Assembly: GCA_965649825.1 (NCBI GenBank)
Contig: OZ287695.1
Location: 496,001-560,000 of the forward strand
DNA length: 64,000 nucleotides
DNA from: Penicillus capitatus
Lineage: Eukaryota; Chlorophyta
Direction: 5' to 3'
Each line of letters starts with the position of its first letter. Position 1 is the first letter of the stretch. Made by a program: the position numbers and the translations under genes. Positions 34,694-46,225 of the stretch are shown here, in pieces. The notes beneath the pieces are model-generated. The model worked only from the letters and a program-made list of their open reading frames with translations. It searched no databases and was not told the DNA's origin.

Positions 34694-34698
34694 ATCTG

Positions 34699-35158
34699 TC
34701 ACCTCACAGGCAGATTCTGTCACTCCAGATTCCTGCCTTTCTCACATGTGTGGTCTATAGTGTGAGCAGATATACCCAGCGATCAACGAAATCTTACTGT
34801 ACACGGCAGTCCTGTCGAATGCAGTCCTGTAAAGGGAGGGAGGGGGTCAGTCGATGGTAGACACGGCAGGGTAAGGTGGCGGCCTACCTGCATCGGCGGT
34901 ATGGTGATGATTGTTTTTCTTCTTTTCTTCGATGTCGTTCAAAACGTGATCGATATCCGAAACGTGCCCTTGGTTCAAACACTTGAGGACGGCGGCGACG
35001 TGCGGCATGACGTGACGATTGAGCTCCTGGACATTGAGAGGCTCTTCCCCCTGCAGATTCACGTAATCGACCAAGAAGGCAAACGCCACGACGCTACGGC
35101 GCTTTGCGGTACGGGTGCCCAAAATTTGGTGAAGAGGTACTAGAGGCAGGACTGCAAG
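34699..35158 (-). pseudogene. Copy A, part 2: OXA1 exon scrap fused to a truncated ORC5 fragment
   Basis: Bases 34699-34747 complete the OXA1 intron and begin its third exon. From about 34755 the sequence matches 39374-39770 of copy B. That stretch encodes the middle of ORC5 on the minus strand (RRSVVAFAFLVDYVNLQGEE, then the YSKISLIAGYIC region). The fragment has no ORC5 start or 3' end. It stops at 35158, where copy B begins with TTGCTGTTAAC, marking the duplication junction. Confidence 0.85.
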
Positions 35159-35245
35159 GTTTGCTGTTAACAAAATGCAAACGTCACATCATTCCCGCCA
35201 ACGTTTGGTACGACTGGATGTTTGGCTGAACATCGAGACATGCGT

Positions 35246-37229
35246 TTAGAAATCGCCAAGATTCCAGATATCGTGCGGGTCCATCTTTGACCAGGTCGAT
35301 CGATCTTGCTCGAGCTCCGCTGGCGTCAGGAGGCATTCTTCGAGGGCGGATCGAATAGCAGGGAGATGCGCCGCTTCGCCGATGACGACGATCTGCTGCT
35401 TGCGATCGCCAAAGACGGAATGCCAAGATGCGTCCGTTTCTGCCCAGAGCTCTTCTGGAAGCATCGACGAGCGCCATGTTTCGATCATATCGAATTGAAC
35501 GGAGCGTCCGGCAGTGGACCAGTTGAGCTTGGCATCGAAGTACGTGGCTAAGTAGAAAAAACCTTTAGATCGGTATGCTTTGAGCATAAGGGAGTCTTCT
35601 GCCATCGTCAATTTCTCATCGTCCCCGTCCTCTTCTTTCTCATCTTCCTCCATCGCTTCTCCATCCTCCTCGTCGTCCTCGTCTCCGTCCTCTTCCTCAT
35701 CTTCCTCCATCGCTTCTCCATCCTCCTCGTCGTCCTTGTCGTCTTCAATGTCGCCAAAAAAGAGTCGGTGGAGACGACCGGGATGAAAAGGCAGATGAGA
35801 GGTGAAGACAAAGCTGCCGATGCCGAACTCTTCGGTTTCAGGGGTATGAGGCGAGATGAGCTCCGTGGCAAAGCCTTGGAATTCCTCTGCCTTCTTTGGG
35901 TCAAACCGTCCGGTATGCATGACTTCGTTCAGGTCGATCTGGGCCCGAATGGAGGACAGCTGTTTCGCCGTTGGATTGAGATGCTTGAGCAGACCCTGGA
36001 TCTTCTGAACCTCAGGCTTCGAGATGAGGTCACACTTATTGACGATCAGCGTGTCGGCGAATTCCACTTGCTCGATCAGGAGGTCCGTGATGCTACGGAT
36101 GTCGCCATCGTACGCAGACATATTGCGATCCTTCAACAGCTGGTTCTTCTTGATCTCTTGCATAAAGAGACTCCCATCGATCAGCGTCACCTACAGTGCA
36201 CGTGCTGGTGGGGCAGAGGTGTTGTGGATGGACCATGTTGTCGATTTTGAAGAATTTTTTCAGGGAACGCCCTTCGGCGTCTTGAGCAGCAAAGCTCGCT
36301 GCGACAGGCATCGGCTCACTGATGCCCGTCGCTTCGATCAGGATCATGTCAAAGCGTTTTGCACAGAGCATCTTGGTCGCGGCCTAGTCACACTTTCTCG
36401 CACATTGTGATCCGCGTGTCAAGTCGCAGACTTTGATGAGATCTCCGCGTAAAGTACAGCACACGCAGCCGTTGGTGAGTTCTACCAGCTCCTCCTCTAC
36501 TTCGGAAAAAGAGTGACGTTGCTGCACGAGATGGACATCGATGTTGATTTCGGCCATGTCATTGACGAGCACGGCCATGCGCTGGCCATCGGTGGCCTCA
36601 GAGAGCAAACGGGTCAGCAATGTCGTTTTCCCTGCGCCGAGGAATCCGGAGAGCACGACGACCTCGATGGGCTTCTCAACACCTGTCACATCAAACTCAT
36701 ACACACAGATCCTTTGATGACGTGACCTGCAGCGCGGATCTCCTCGAGAGCATCGCGAATCAGTGTCGGATCCTCGTCATCAGGCGCCGCGCGCATATCG
36801 GCGATGCGAGATGTCATATCATCCCAAGTGGGATTCTTAGCGTCGACGGCGCGTCCTTGAGAGATGATCTTCTCTGCCTCGTCGAAGAGATTTTGCTGCA
36901 TGAGTACCAGAGCTTGACGCTGATAGCCGCCACCCCATTCGGGTCGCGTCTCCACGACGCGCTTCGCGTCGACCAGCGCATAATCGTGCTTGCTTTGCAT
37001 ATCGTACGCCATCGACCGGTCGCACAAAATTCGCGCCACCTGTTCCGCCTCAACGCCAAGCGTCGTCGCCCGATCCAGCGCAGCCGAATACATCTCCACC
37101 GCCTCGTCCCATCGCTCTATTCCGCACAGCGCGTCACGCATCGGCTGAAAGGCGGCGCGAGGGTGAACCTTTGACGAAGAGAATGTCGCCTTTCTTCTTC
37201 AGCGTCTCCAGAGAGTCGGCGGCGCTCAT
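35246..37229 (-). pseudogene. TPR-CobW G3E GTPase, copy B (frameshifted in the linker)
   Basis: All introns and GTPase motifs seen in copy A are present (GFLGAGKTTLL, GCVCC, NKCD). In the linker between the TPR half and the GTPase, copy B has an extra CA dinucleotide (near 36703-36712; ATACACACAG versus ATACACAG). This shifts the frame and stops it after the TPR half. A shorter GTPase-only frame could still start at M36704 (MYEFDVTGVEK). The acidic run differs from copy A and contains a duplicated EEDGEAMEED unit. It could be a pseudogene, or a gene split into TPR and GTPase parts. Confidence 0.75.
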
Positions 37230-37295
37230 GTTCCAGAAGGCCAAAGAAATGCGCAGCGCAATGGATCATTATGAAGCGACGTGGCCCACAAGACG

Positions 37296-38880
37296 ATGTT
37301 CGTCCTGCGTCGAACAGCAGGACGCTATGTTGCCCCATTCACCTCGCTTGTCTCCAGTCCTCTCTCGACCCCTAACGCCACTGCGCTCTGGCAAACGGTT
37401 GGGGGGAAACTCGGCGGCGGCGCCGCCGAAGACAGGCGGCACTTGTCTGAGATGACACGCGAGGCGGTGCTCGGGTGGAGTCCCGTCGAGACCGTCGCCG
37501 TTACACTGGACCGTCTGCATCATGCGACGCAGCTGCCGTGGTGGGCGATGCTTTCGCTCACGGCTATCAGTCTGAGAGCCACGATGTTTCCCTTCACCAT
37601 CAAACAGGCGAGAGATGTGCGTCTCTTCTGTGCTCTGTATCCGATCTCCGCCGTGGACGCAGATCCAGTCGACGGGACCCACGATGAGCTGCATCTCTCA
37701 GGCGGTCAGAATTGTCCGCGCCCAGAAAAAGAGTGAGAAGAATGAGAAATGGTCCTTGGTGGATGCAAAGAATGTGCTCGGTAAATTTCGAAAGCTGGCA
37801 AAGTACTCCGATGCACCCCATCCGGCTTGGGTGATCTGTGCCCCTCTCATCCAAGTACGGACCATCTGTGTTCACCTGTCACCTCACAGGCAGATTCTGT
37901 CACTCTAGATTCCTGCCTTTCTCACATGTGTGATCAGCATCCGGCGAATGTGCCAACAGCAATGGCCTGGATTTACTGAAGGCGGAATTCTGTGGTTCAG
38001 CGATCTCACGCAATCGACGGCCCACTTTGCCGAAATGACAGCACAGATAGGACCCATTGGCGCTACCTTGCCCATCGCGATCACCGTCTCTTACCTGCTC
38101 CACATCCAACTGTCTTTTCGCAAGGGTCACATCGCCGCCAGTGCGACACAACCCTCAAGTCTCTTCCCATATCCTCCTGTCTGACGTCCATCCATTCTTG
38201 CAGACACAGGTCAGGCGCTGTCTCGGTTGTTGAAGGTGGCGCTGGAATGGCTCTGCGTTCCTATTCTCGTCGTTACCCTTCAGTTACCTCAAGGTGCGTT
38301 AGTCTACTGGCTCACAAGTTCGCTCTGCTCTGTGAGTCAAAGCGTCCTGTTGGGTAACAGCGCCATTCGTCAATCGCTGCGTCTGCCGAAGCTCCAGGAG
38401 ACAAGTCATCACGACATCCTGTCTCGATTCACGCCCCAAGTGATGGATCTCTTTATTCGCGCCGCCGAACAGCGCGCCAAAGGAAGCTACGAAGAAGCTA
38501 TCGCGACACTGCGACACATCGTCCAAGTGGATCCCCACAATCCCCGTGCGCACTACGCCTTGGGGCAGCTCTTCGGCGAACAGCAGAGATGGGAAGACGC
38601 CGCATCGAGCTATCGATCGAGTCTGACCTACGAACCCGATCCCCAGCTGCGCTCCAGAGGTTTTCTGGGCCTCGGCGTGGCAGAGTTCATGAAAAGCGAT
38701 TTCGACGCCTCCGAGCGAAGCTTGACGTCTTCCCTGAAGCTCGATCGCTCGAACGTCGCCGGATGGATGGCGCTGTGCAGTCTCTATAAGAGGATGGGCG
38801 ACAGCGACCGCGCCGCCGCCGCCCTGCAACACGCCATCGACCTCGATCCGAAGTGTAAACAATGGGAAAAGCATCTCTAG
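37296..38880 (+). CDS. OXA1/YidC/Alb3-type membrane insertase with C-terminal TPRs, copy B (intact)
   Basis: Four exons (37296-37616, 37663-37854, 37909-38158, 38204-38880; introns of 46, 54 and 45 bp) give 479 residues in phase. A basic presequence (MFVLRRTAGRYVAPF) suggests mitochondrial targeting. The insertase core shows LPWWAMLSLTAISLRATMFP, then APLIQIPAFLTCVISIRRM, then GFTEGGILWFSDLT, then further membrane helices ending near SVSQSVLL. Three or so TPRs follow (GSYEEAIATLRHIVQVDPHN and repeats). OXA2 proteins of plants have the same insertase-plus-TPR layout and act in assembly of respiratory-chain membrane proteins. It ends 30 bp from the convergent ORC5 stop. Its start is 66 bp from CobW copy B. 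Confidence 0.88.
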
Positions 38881-38909
38881 TCTTCCCTTCCTTCCATTAC
38901 AGCACGGCA

Positions 38910-40566
38910 CTAAGTATCCAAGTAATCTGGCAGATTGAGTTTGAGTCCTTCGGCCAGCTTCGTCGCAAATTCACGGTCCACAGAGCACACGTACTTGGCG
39001 TTTCTCAATGGATCACCCGTCACCTGGAAAGCAGCCCCTTAACGGCGAAGAAGCGACGCCGTTGTACGCGTTTGATGAAGGAGAAAGCCTCAAGGGTGGC
39101 AAATTGCGAGGCGTATTGGGTGGAATGCATCGCCGTGAGATCTTCGGCCGCATCCACGTCTTGCATCAGGCGTTGTGCGATCATGAAATGCCGTTCGTAA
39201 TCAAAAGCCAAAGGCGTCCCTCTTTTCTTTTCGTGATTGGAGACGGGCGTCAGCTACGACAGCACACAAGGTGAGTGGACGCGATCGGATCGATGTCCCC
39301 AAGGGCGCGACCTTTCTCCGCTTGCTGTTCTGTGCCGGATCGAAAAGGATTCGATCCTGTTCCGGTCGATTGTGTGAACAGATATACCCAGCGATCAACG
39401 AAATCTTACTGTACACGGGCAGTCCTGTCGAATGCAGTCCTGTAAAGGGAGGGGGTCAGTCGATGGTAGACACGGCAGGGTGGGGTAGCGGCTAACCTGC
39501 ATCGGCGGTATGGTGATGATTGTTTTTCTTCTTTTCTTCGATGTCGTTCAAAACGTGATCGATATCCGAAACGTGCCCTTGGTTCAAACACTTGAGGACG
39601 GCGGCGACGTGCGGCATGACGTGACGATTGAGCTCCTGGACATTGAGAGGCTCTTCCCCCTGCAGATTCACGAAATCGACCAAGAAGGCAAACGCCACGA
39701 CGCTACGGCGCTTTGCGGTGCGGGTGCCCAGAATTTGGTGAAGAGGTACTGGAGGCAGGACTGCAAGGTCGATGGATCGGTGGTGCATCGCATCATGGTC
39801 GGTATCACACCTAAACCATCTCTTCTCTCTTATGAGACTCTCTCACTCTTTATTGGCTCACTTTTTATGAAATCTTGTGAGATGTTGTCGTGTGCATTGA
39901 ACGGCAGGAATCGCTTTTCCATCACGGAGATCATTTCTTCGATGGAGTAGCCCTCGAGCGTCACCGATAGCGGTGTTCGTGAGGCGGCGGCGGCGGCGTC
40001 TTTGGGAAGCCAGTCCTTTGCAGACGGTGCAAGGAAAATGACAGAGAGGTGGATCTCCGGATCCTCTTCCACCTTCATCAACAACGGCAGCAGGGCAGGA
40101 GACGACAAGCATTCTGGATTCTCTAGCACGAGATGATGCAGGGGGCCGTTCTTGGGACAAAGCTCTGCGAATGTGAGCATCAGCGTTGTCATTCCGTCGG
40201 GGTTCGACCTGGAAGGCACTGGACGAAACGCACGGCGGTGAGGCGTCGACGCGACGGGGCCTCCGTCACGGAAGGCGACGCGAGTCGCTTGATAATCGTC
40301 GAGAGAACATTCTCGAGGCAATCCGTCAAACAACACGTGATCCATACATAAGGCCTCTCGAGCTCCTCAAGCACGGCCCTACTGAGTCACCCATCCATCG
40401 CGTCTTTACCAGCGACCTATCGCTCTCACTTAACGATGGACGCCTTTCCGCCGTGATGCCGACCCCACACGACGAGATTCGGAACGCATGGACCGTCGTT
40501 CGAGAGCAGAGCTTTGAAGCGATGGACGTGCGCGACGCGCTCGGGAAAACGCTCGAGGATCGACAT
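38910..40566 (-). CDS. ORC5: Origin recognition complex subunit 5
   Basis: At least six exons are readable from ATG 40566. The N-terminus has an AAA+ core with a degenerate Walker A (GRHHGGKAS, where Thr/Ser would follow Lys) and the ERPYVWITCCLTDCLENVL segment typical of ORC5. A Walker B-like region follows (HHLVLENPECL, then LSVIFLAP). The middle exon (RRSVVAFAFLVDFVNLQGEE) and the C-terminal exons (LPVYSKISLIAGYICSHNRP, then TGDPLRNAKYVCSVDREF) match the ORC5-specific C-terminus. Splice joins near 39.24 and 40.2 kb are not fully resolved. ORC5 is a DNA-replication initiator ATPase subunit. Duplication copied only its internal part to copy A. Confidence 0.82.
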
Positions 40567-40693
40567 GGCGTTTTAATAAGGCGTAGAGCAAAGACAATTC
40601 GTCGTAAGTTCGAACAGTAATAAGCAAACAAACGTCCCATCAATGCACAAGAAGATGTCCGGTGAACGCACGACGGATAGGACGACGGGCTTC

Positions 40694-41493
40694 TCAGCCG
40701 GCAGGGGTGAGGACTTGGTCAATCACATGCACAACGGCACCGCATGATGCCGCGACATCTGGCACGGTAACTTGTGCCTCGACGCCTGAAGGCGCCACGA
40801 TGAAGACGTCGCCATCGCGGATGGATACCGTCAGGGATGCACCCTCAGCAGCTGTCTCAATTTCTTGCCCGTCTTCTAGATCCGCAGCCATGGCGACGAC
40901 GCCAGGAATCACATGGATCAAAAGCACCTGCGATGGGTATTCGATCAAGGGAGGTGGATACATGAGTGCGGCGCACGGACTTGTGTGAGGAGGTCTGTGT
41001 CGGCGAGGAGCTCGTCTGCGGTGAGTTCGAGGTCTTCTAGGAGACTGGCGAAGGCGTCTTCTGTCGGAGCGAAGACAGTGCCTTCAAAATCCGGCCCCAG
41101 TGTATCGACCAACGAAGCCGCGGTGACGGCGGCAATGAGCGTCGTCAGTTCTGCATTGACGGCGACGTCGACGACGGACGTGCACGTGTCGAAGTCTGGG
41201 AATTCGTCCATGTCTGCAAGGATGAGGCATTCGGTGGCGGAATCCTCTGTCTCGGGCCCCTCGGCTTCGACTTCGGATTCGGGTCCTTCGGCGCCTTGGT
41301 TCTGCAACTGTCGCGTCGCGAACTGCGTTTTCCATGGCGCTGACCCGTGGGCCGCTTCTGCTCGGTGGATTGAGCGGTCGTGTGCTGCACAGCCTGCGGC
41401 AGCATGGGATGCTGTAGGTCGACCTTCGGATGGAGAGAATCTACCTGCAAAGGAGAGAGCGAGCAGAGCGAAGAGGTAGACGAAGAGACGCAT
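40694..41493 (-). CDS. Secreted fasciclin (FAS1) domain protein 1
   Basis: Two exons joined by a roughly 53-bp intron near 40932-40985 rebuild one FAS1 domain. A signal peptide (MRLFVYLFALLALSFAG) is followed by a low-complexity acidic stretch. The H1 region is GTVFAPTEDAFASLL and the domain ends with VLLIHVIPGVV and VVHVIDQVLTPAG. FAS1 domains are secreted adhesion or matrix modules. With a single domain and no membrane anchor, this is probably a soluble or wall-associated protein. It is followed upstream by a close paralogue in the same orientation. Confidence 0.88.
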
Positions 41494-41931
41494 GTTGTGA
41501 ATAGGAGAAGGCAAATGCAAACAAGTGGCGATGCGACGAAGCGCGCAGAATAAGAGGTGGAAGCGGCAAGAGGATCACGGCGAACTTCGCGGTGCGTTCT
41601 GAGGTTAGGTAACCATGATGTGACAAGACATCTCAAATAACGTGAACGCATGCCGTCGCTATCAGAGTCGCTGTCATCGGATACGAAATAATCGAGATGG
41701 GGACGCGCGTGCAGATCGATGGATCGATCGAAAAACATCGCGTCTCGATTGCGCACGTATGACACGTGTCATCGTAAGAGAGATCGTGACTCAGTCGAAG
41801 CATGGACGTCGAGCTCGACGTCAATTTTGCTCGAGAATTCAGCGACGTGTAAAAGCGTCTGTCTCCACACCTTTCAGCAACATCGAATAAAGAATCGATC
41901 ATAACGGCAAATGCGCCGCCGGAAAGGAAGG

Positions 41932-42706
41932 TTAGGATCCAGCCGGTGTGAGGACCGCGTCAATCACATGCACGATGGCGTCGCACGCTTCAATGTCTGC
42001 GGTGATGACCTGTGCCCTGATGCCTGACGGTGCTACGATGAAGATGGCGTCATCTTCGATGGATACCGTCAGCGAAACGCCCTCGGCGGCGGTCGGGATC
42101 ATCTGACCGTCTTGCAAATCTTCCGCCCTGGCAACGACACCAGGCACCACATGAATCAAGAGCACCTGCTCATGCGGTCTCACTCGGCGAAGGAACAGAG
42201 AGAGCAGCTTACTTGTGTGAGTAGGTCTGTATTCGCTAGGAGCGCATTCGCCGTGAGGTTGAGATCGCTCAGTAGCGTTGTAAAGGCTTCTTCGGTTGGG
42301 GCAAAAACCGTACCGACGAAATCTGGCCCCAATGTCTGCGCCAATTCGGCGGCGTTGACGGCGGCGACGAGTGTGTTGAGTCCTGCTGCTTCTGCCGTGT
42401 CGATGACGGATGTACAAGGGTCTTCGTTTTCGAGGTCTTCGGATGGGAACGTATCCGCCTCCATCGGCAGACACGGCTGCGCCATTTCTCCCCCCATTGC
42501 GACGTCCATTTCCGCATGGACGGTGGCTGGCGCCACAATGAGATATCTTCTCGGTATGAGAACGAAGACGCCGCTGCGATGAGAATGTCTCCGGTGTGCT
42601 TCACACACTGCAACGCTCGAAGTTAGCGTCGAATGCTGCCACGATAGGTGAGCTTACCCGTAGAGAACAGCGCCACTAGGGCGAACAAACATACAAAGAA
42701 ACGCAT
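41932..42706 (-). CDS. Secreted fasciclin (FAS1) domain protein 2
   Basis: Three exons: a short signal-peptide exon (MRFFVCLFALVALFSTG from 42706), a middle exon (PDFVGTVFAPTEEAFTTLL) and a last exon (VLLIHVVPGVVARAEDLQDG to AIVHVIDAVLTPAGS). The introns occupy conserved positions relative to paralogue 1. It lacks the long acidic linker of paralogue 1. A tandem duplicate of the neighbouring gene. Confidence 0.85.
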
Positions 42707-43689
42707 GATGCAACAAGCAGCAGAGGGGAAAGAAAGAATGGACGCGGGTGGATGGGTTGCAGGTATATGAGGTACTCCGGTGTGGGATCCGGGTGAAGTT
42801 CTTCATGTAGATCGTGTTAGGTAAACCCTTCCAGCGGATGACGTAATAGAGAAGCGCAGGAATTTCGCCAACGCAGTTGAGGAAACTTCGTCAAGGCGTG
42901 AAACCGAACCATCGCCCCTGCGTACAGCCGCAATATCATGGACGCAGGAAACAGGACGCGCGTGATTGGACGACGTGCGAAACAGTTTACCCGTATCTCA
43001 CACTGAACAATGCGTTTGGTGTGTGGACGTACCATGTTCGCTTGCTCGACTGAGGCTGGCCGTTAACGGTTCAGGAGATGCTTAACGGTAAACGGTAGTA
43101 GGAGATGTCTCTGTATCTGGCATAGCATCCATGCTGCTTGCTGTATATACCCGAACACAAGATGGGCACTCTCTTGTTCGACGATGACCGCGTGTTCGGT
43201 CACTCGGAATTGAGATAACGCGTTAGGTAGAGTGGAAGAGATCACTAAGACGTCTGTCCTGTTTGACCTCCCAATGGCTAGAAGATGCGAAATCTATTTG
43301 TCGGCGAGTAAGGATTATGATTATGCATTCAGCTGGATGGGCATATCGGCCGCTGGCTTCAGCATTAGGATGTCGTACAGTCTCCTTTCATTGTGCAGTA
43401 CTGTTGCGTGAATGCTGCGTTTGTACATCGAAGTGCGGCGCTTTCCTGTTGAGCGTCTTTTTTCGTCGTGCAGAAGAAGCACAGCGGCGTTTAGGTGGCA
43501 CATGGTATGCATCCACGTCCTGCAGTTCGGGCAACAGGTGCGTATTGTTTCTGTTGAGATGATGTGACGTTCGGATGTGACGGACGTCTTGTTCAGCCGG
43601 CGTCGGGAACGCGTCGACGAAGAGCGCAGTTGTGAGGCACCGAGAGAGAAGACAGCGACGACGTATACTTCGAAACTATACAACGCCAC
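42707..43689. other. No gene recognised
   Basis: Short frames only. An exact TGATGTGACGT element lies at 43560-43570. Confidence 0.45.
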
Positions 43690-43910
43690 GATGAAAACAT
43701 CTCCCCACCTACCGTCACCGTTACAGAAACTCTATGTGTACGCGCCGCCATTTCTTGACCGTCTACACATTTAAAATGCGCACGACGACGTCGGGAACAA
43801 TGCTCTTGAGCATGAGCTAGAAAAAGAAACCCAGAGGCGGCTGAATGCGCGAGACAACGCTCTTGTGTGAGGAGACATCTATCTATGTTGGCCAAGAGCT
43901 CGTTCAAAGA
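43690..43910 (-). pseudogene. Decayed third FAS1 copy
   Basis: The minus strand encodes NELLANIDRCLLTQ, equivalent to ANALLANTDLLTQ of FAS1-2. Frame-shifted pieces follow that match its next exon (IVPDVVVRILNV, then DGQEMAARTHRVSVTVTV). Stops and at least one frameshift make it a relic. Confidence 0.65.
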
Positions 43911-44439
43911 GATACTAACTCACGCGGCATATAGACAAATGCTTCTTCGTATGCGGCAATGCAGTCGATGACGGGATAGACATCGGACAGGAAAGGGTCG
44001 AGCAATACTTATTACGAACAGCGAATGGACGCCGTGTGCGTTTAGGGTATGTCGAGAAAACGGTAGGCCATGGTGACGCGAAAGAGACTTCTGTTCGCGT
44101 CGAAGGGTCAAAGAACGGATACCGTCTGCGTTGGATATTCGTCCAAGCAGCGTCTTCTCTACCTTTCGAATTGCGAATACCGGCTTCTCACGTACGGTCG
44201 TTGAGGGCGTAAGATGTCGTAAAAGGGATACGGCGACGTCACGCCACGATGTCTGCGGTGCCGACCGACCCCGAAGGATCGATCTCCGCTCTCGATTATA
44301 CGTTCTTCGGGGAATGTTTTAAGCCGCCGCCATATCACGTCCATCTCGAACGCTGTCGATGATGTTGCGCGGGCATCTTTCAGAAAGGCGGCTCGAGAGA
44401 GTTATGTTCGATACCTTCTTTGAGGATCCAGTCTTTCGC

Positions 44440-44992
44440 AGATGGCGCGAGGCGAAATGCAGAGAGATGTGTCTCCACATCTTCCTCCTTCATCAACAAC
44501 TTCAGCACCGCAGCAGACGACAAGCATTCCGGATGATCTGGCACGAGATGATGCTAGAGCCGCCACGAAGGACAAGCACACTAACCGTCAGCAAAAATCA
44601 GCACACGGCCCTCAGACGAACACAGCCGCCGATAAGGTACAGAACGCGATACGCGAATTCAAGGCCCCACTCAAAACAAAGAGTTAATAACAGTTGACTG
44701 CACAGTCTAAGGAGAAGAATCTGTATTGTCGACGAAGACGATGGGACGTGCGTGAGTTTACGAGCCGACAGATGAACTGCATTCGAGTAGATGCTCCAAG
44801 GGCAGATTGACAGCAAGCGTCCATAGAATACAAAAGAAAAGACGTTTCTGTTTCGCAAGACAGATCTTGTGCAGCACCAGGGGTGGGGACTTCGTCAATC
44901 ACATGTACAACGGCATCGGTGAATGACAATCGTGCCATCGCTCCCGAAGACGCCGCAACGGATAACCTATACTTATACTCCGTGATAGACAT
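44440..44992 (-). pseudogene. ORC5 fragment followed by a FAS1 3' fragment (partial block duplication)
   Basis: Bases 44457-44565 are clearly similar to 40056-40140 inside ORC5, sharing TTCATCAACAAC and ACGACAAGCATTC. Bases 44870-44930 match the 3' end of FAS1-1 (CAATCACATG followed by ACAACGGCA). The order of the two pieces is the same as at 40.0-40.75 kb, so this is a third, heavily decayed copy of the ORC5/FAS1 junction region. Confidence 0.6.
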
Positions 44993-45371
44993 CTTTAGGA
45001 ATACGCATCCTACAGACGTCTCTGTTTCTGCGCGTTAGATCAGAAGAAAGAACGACGACACGCGAGATCACGCGATCCAGAGCAGCATCTAAGGTATCTG
45101 TCACCCATCGTAAGGGGGAAGAAGGGCAGACCTATGTTGAGCGATGCACCGGCGTCAGCAGTGGCGGCGGCGGCGAACGCAAGCGACACACAATGATGGA
45201 GGTCTGTATGTGAACAGAGCGCAGAGTGCGGTCGATGTTTGCTGTCAACCAGCAAGTGACGATGGTGTGGGCGATGCTCTATCGAAGGGCAGACGTCGTT
45301 GACAGATGTGATGGAACCGTGACGTGACAGCACACGTTACATCATCGCCATCTCAAGCGACGAAGCTCCTC

Positions 45372-46025
45372 TCAAGCAATGCCTTTTGACAATGCCTCCA
45401 TCTTCGCTTCAAAGATATGCGATTTCAGTGGCTGGGAAAGACAACACTCGCCTCTCCAGCATCGGCAAAGATGAGCCTTACCGTGCCGAATGTGTAGAAA
45501 GGGTTGGAGACGGCATTGACATAGGCACTGTAGAATTGCTGAAAGATCTACACGTCACATCATGACCCTTCGATCACGGCGATCAGCTTCTTACCAGTTT
45601 CACATCGTCTTCTTTCAGAACGGGATCATCGAAGACCAAAACGAATTTGGTGTTCGTGCTGCTGATGAACCTGCGATTCCATAACCGTCACTCTTTTGGG
45701 CTCACAAAGAGTGACCGACCCATAGACTCTGAAATCTTCTGTTGGGTACAGGAGGCCCAGATAGGATTCCAGTGACTCGTTTGGTTTCTTCGGCATGGTC
45801 AGGACTGAGAAAAGAGTGAGAGAGTGAGCAGGTAATAGGTCACACTTTTCTCTTCGACAGCATCCAAGGCGCAATGAACGATGTAGTTGAACTTGATGGT
45901 CGCATCGATGTTGTCTTCCGCATAGCAGCGGATATAGAGTGGTCGGTTCTGAAAAGCACACCATCGCTTGTGCCCTTTTCGCCGTATCTTACCGTTTGGC
46001 CCACCACAGCGGCACAGACAATCAT
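45372..46025 (-). CDS. TRAPPC2L: TRAPP complex subunit 2-like
   Basis: Six exons from ATG 46025 join in phase with introns of 44, 41 and 47 bp among others. The product of about 135 residues reads MIVCAAVVGQTNRPLYIRC, then FNYIVHCALDAVEEK, then YLGLLYPTEDFRVYGFISST, then NTKFVLVFDD, ending near FYSAYVNAVSNPFY. The YLGLLYPTEDxxVYG block is diagnostic. The protein is a core small subunit of the TRAPP tethering complex in ER-Golgi traffic. Two of its introns carry the CTCACTCTTTT or AAAAGAGTGA motif. A third carries the ACGTCACATCA element (45552-45562). A further copy of that element (46060-46069) sits about 35 bp upstream of the start. Confidence 0.9.
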
Positions 46026-46225
46026 CCCGTGAAGCGCGGAGAAATGCAACGGGACGTGTTGATGTGACGGACGCTGCTCTGCTTGAGATTGACTAGTCCA
46101 CGACCTCACGCCGCCGCGATCGCTCTCTTCCCTCAGGACAGTCGCATTGCTCCGCCGCACAGATGACGACGCAGAGGATGCGTGTGGCAAAGAGCGAAAG
46201 CGAGAATGCCGGTAGAGATTTGACG

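Larger units (their letters stand above)
35159..39769. repeat. Tandem duplication, right copy (B), complete unit
   Basis: The unit runs from the 3' flank of CobW through OXA1 into an internal exon of ORC5. It is uninterrupted here, so it shows the original arrangement. The right breakpoint is CTGCAAGGT at about 39769. The same bases at 35150-35158 join directly to the left end of this copy. Confidence 0.9.

Noticed and set aside
36814-37059. Alternative minus-strand frames inside the TPR region of CobW copy B
   Set aside because: They are out-of-frame shadows; the TPR frame itself (37141-36686) is clearly the coding one.
37930-38184. OXA1 exon 3 taken to begin at the AG before CATCCGGCG (37931)
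   Set aside because: That acceptor breaks the frame; the AG at 37907-37908 gives a 54-bp intron and restores the conserved APLIQ-IPAFL insertase segment.
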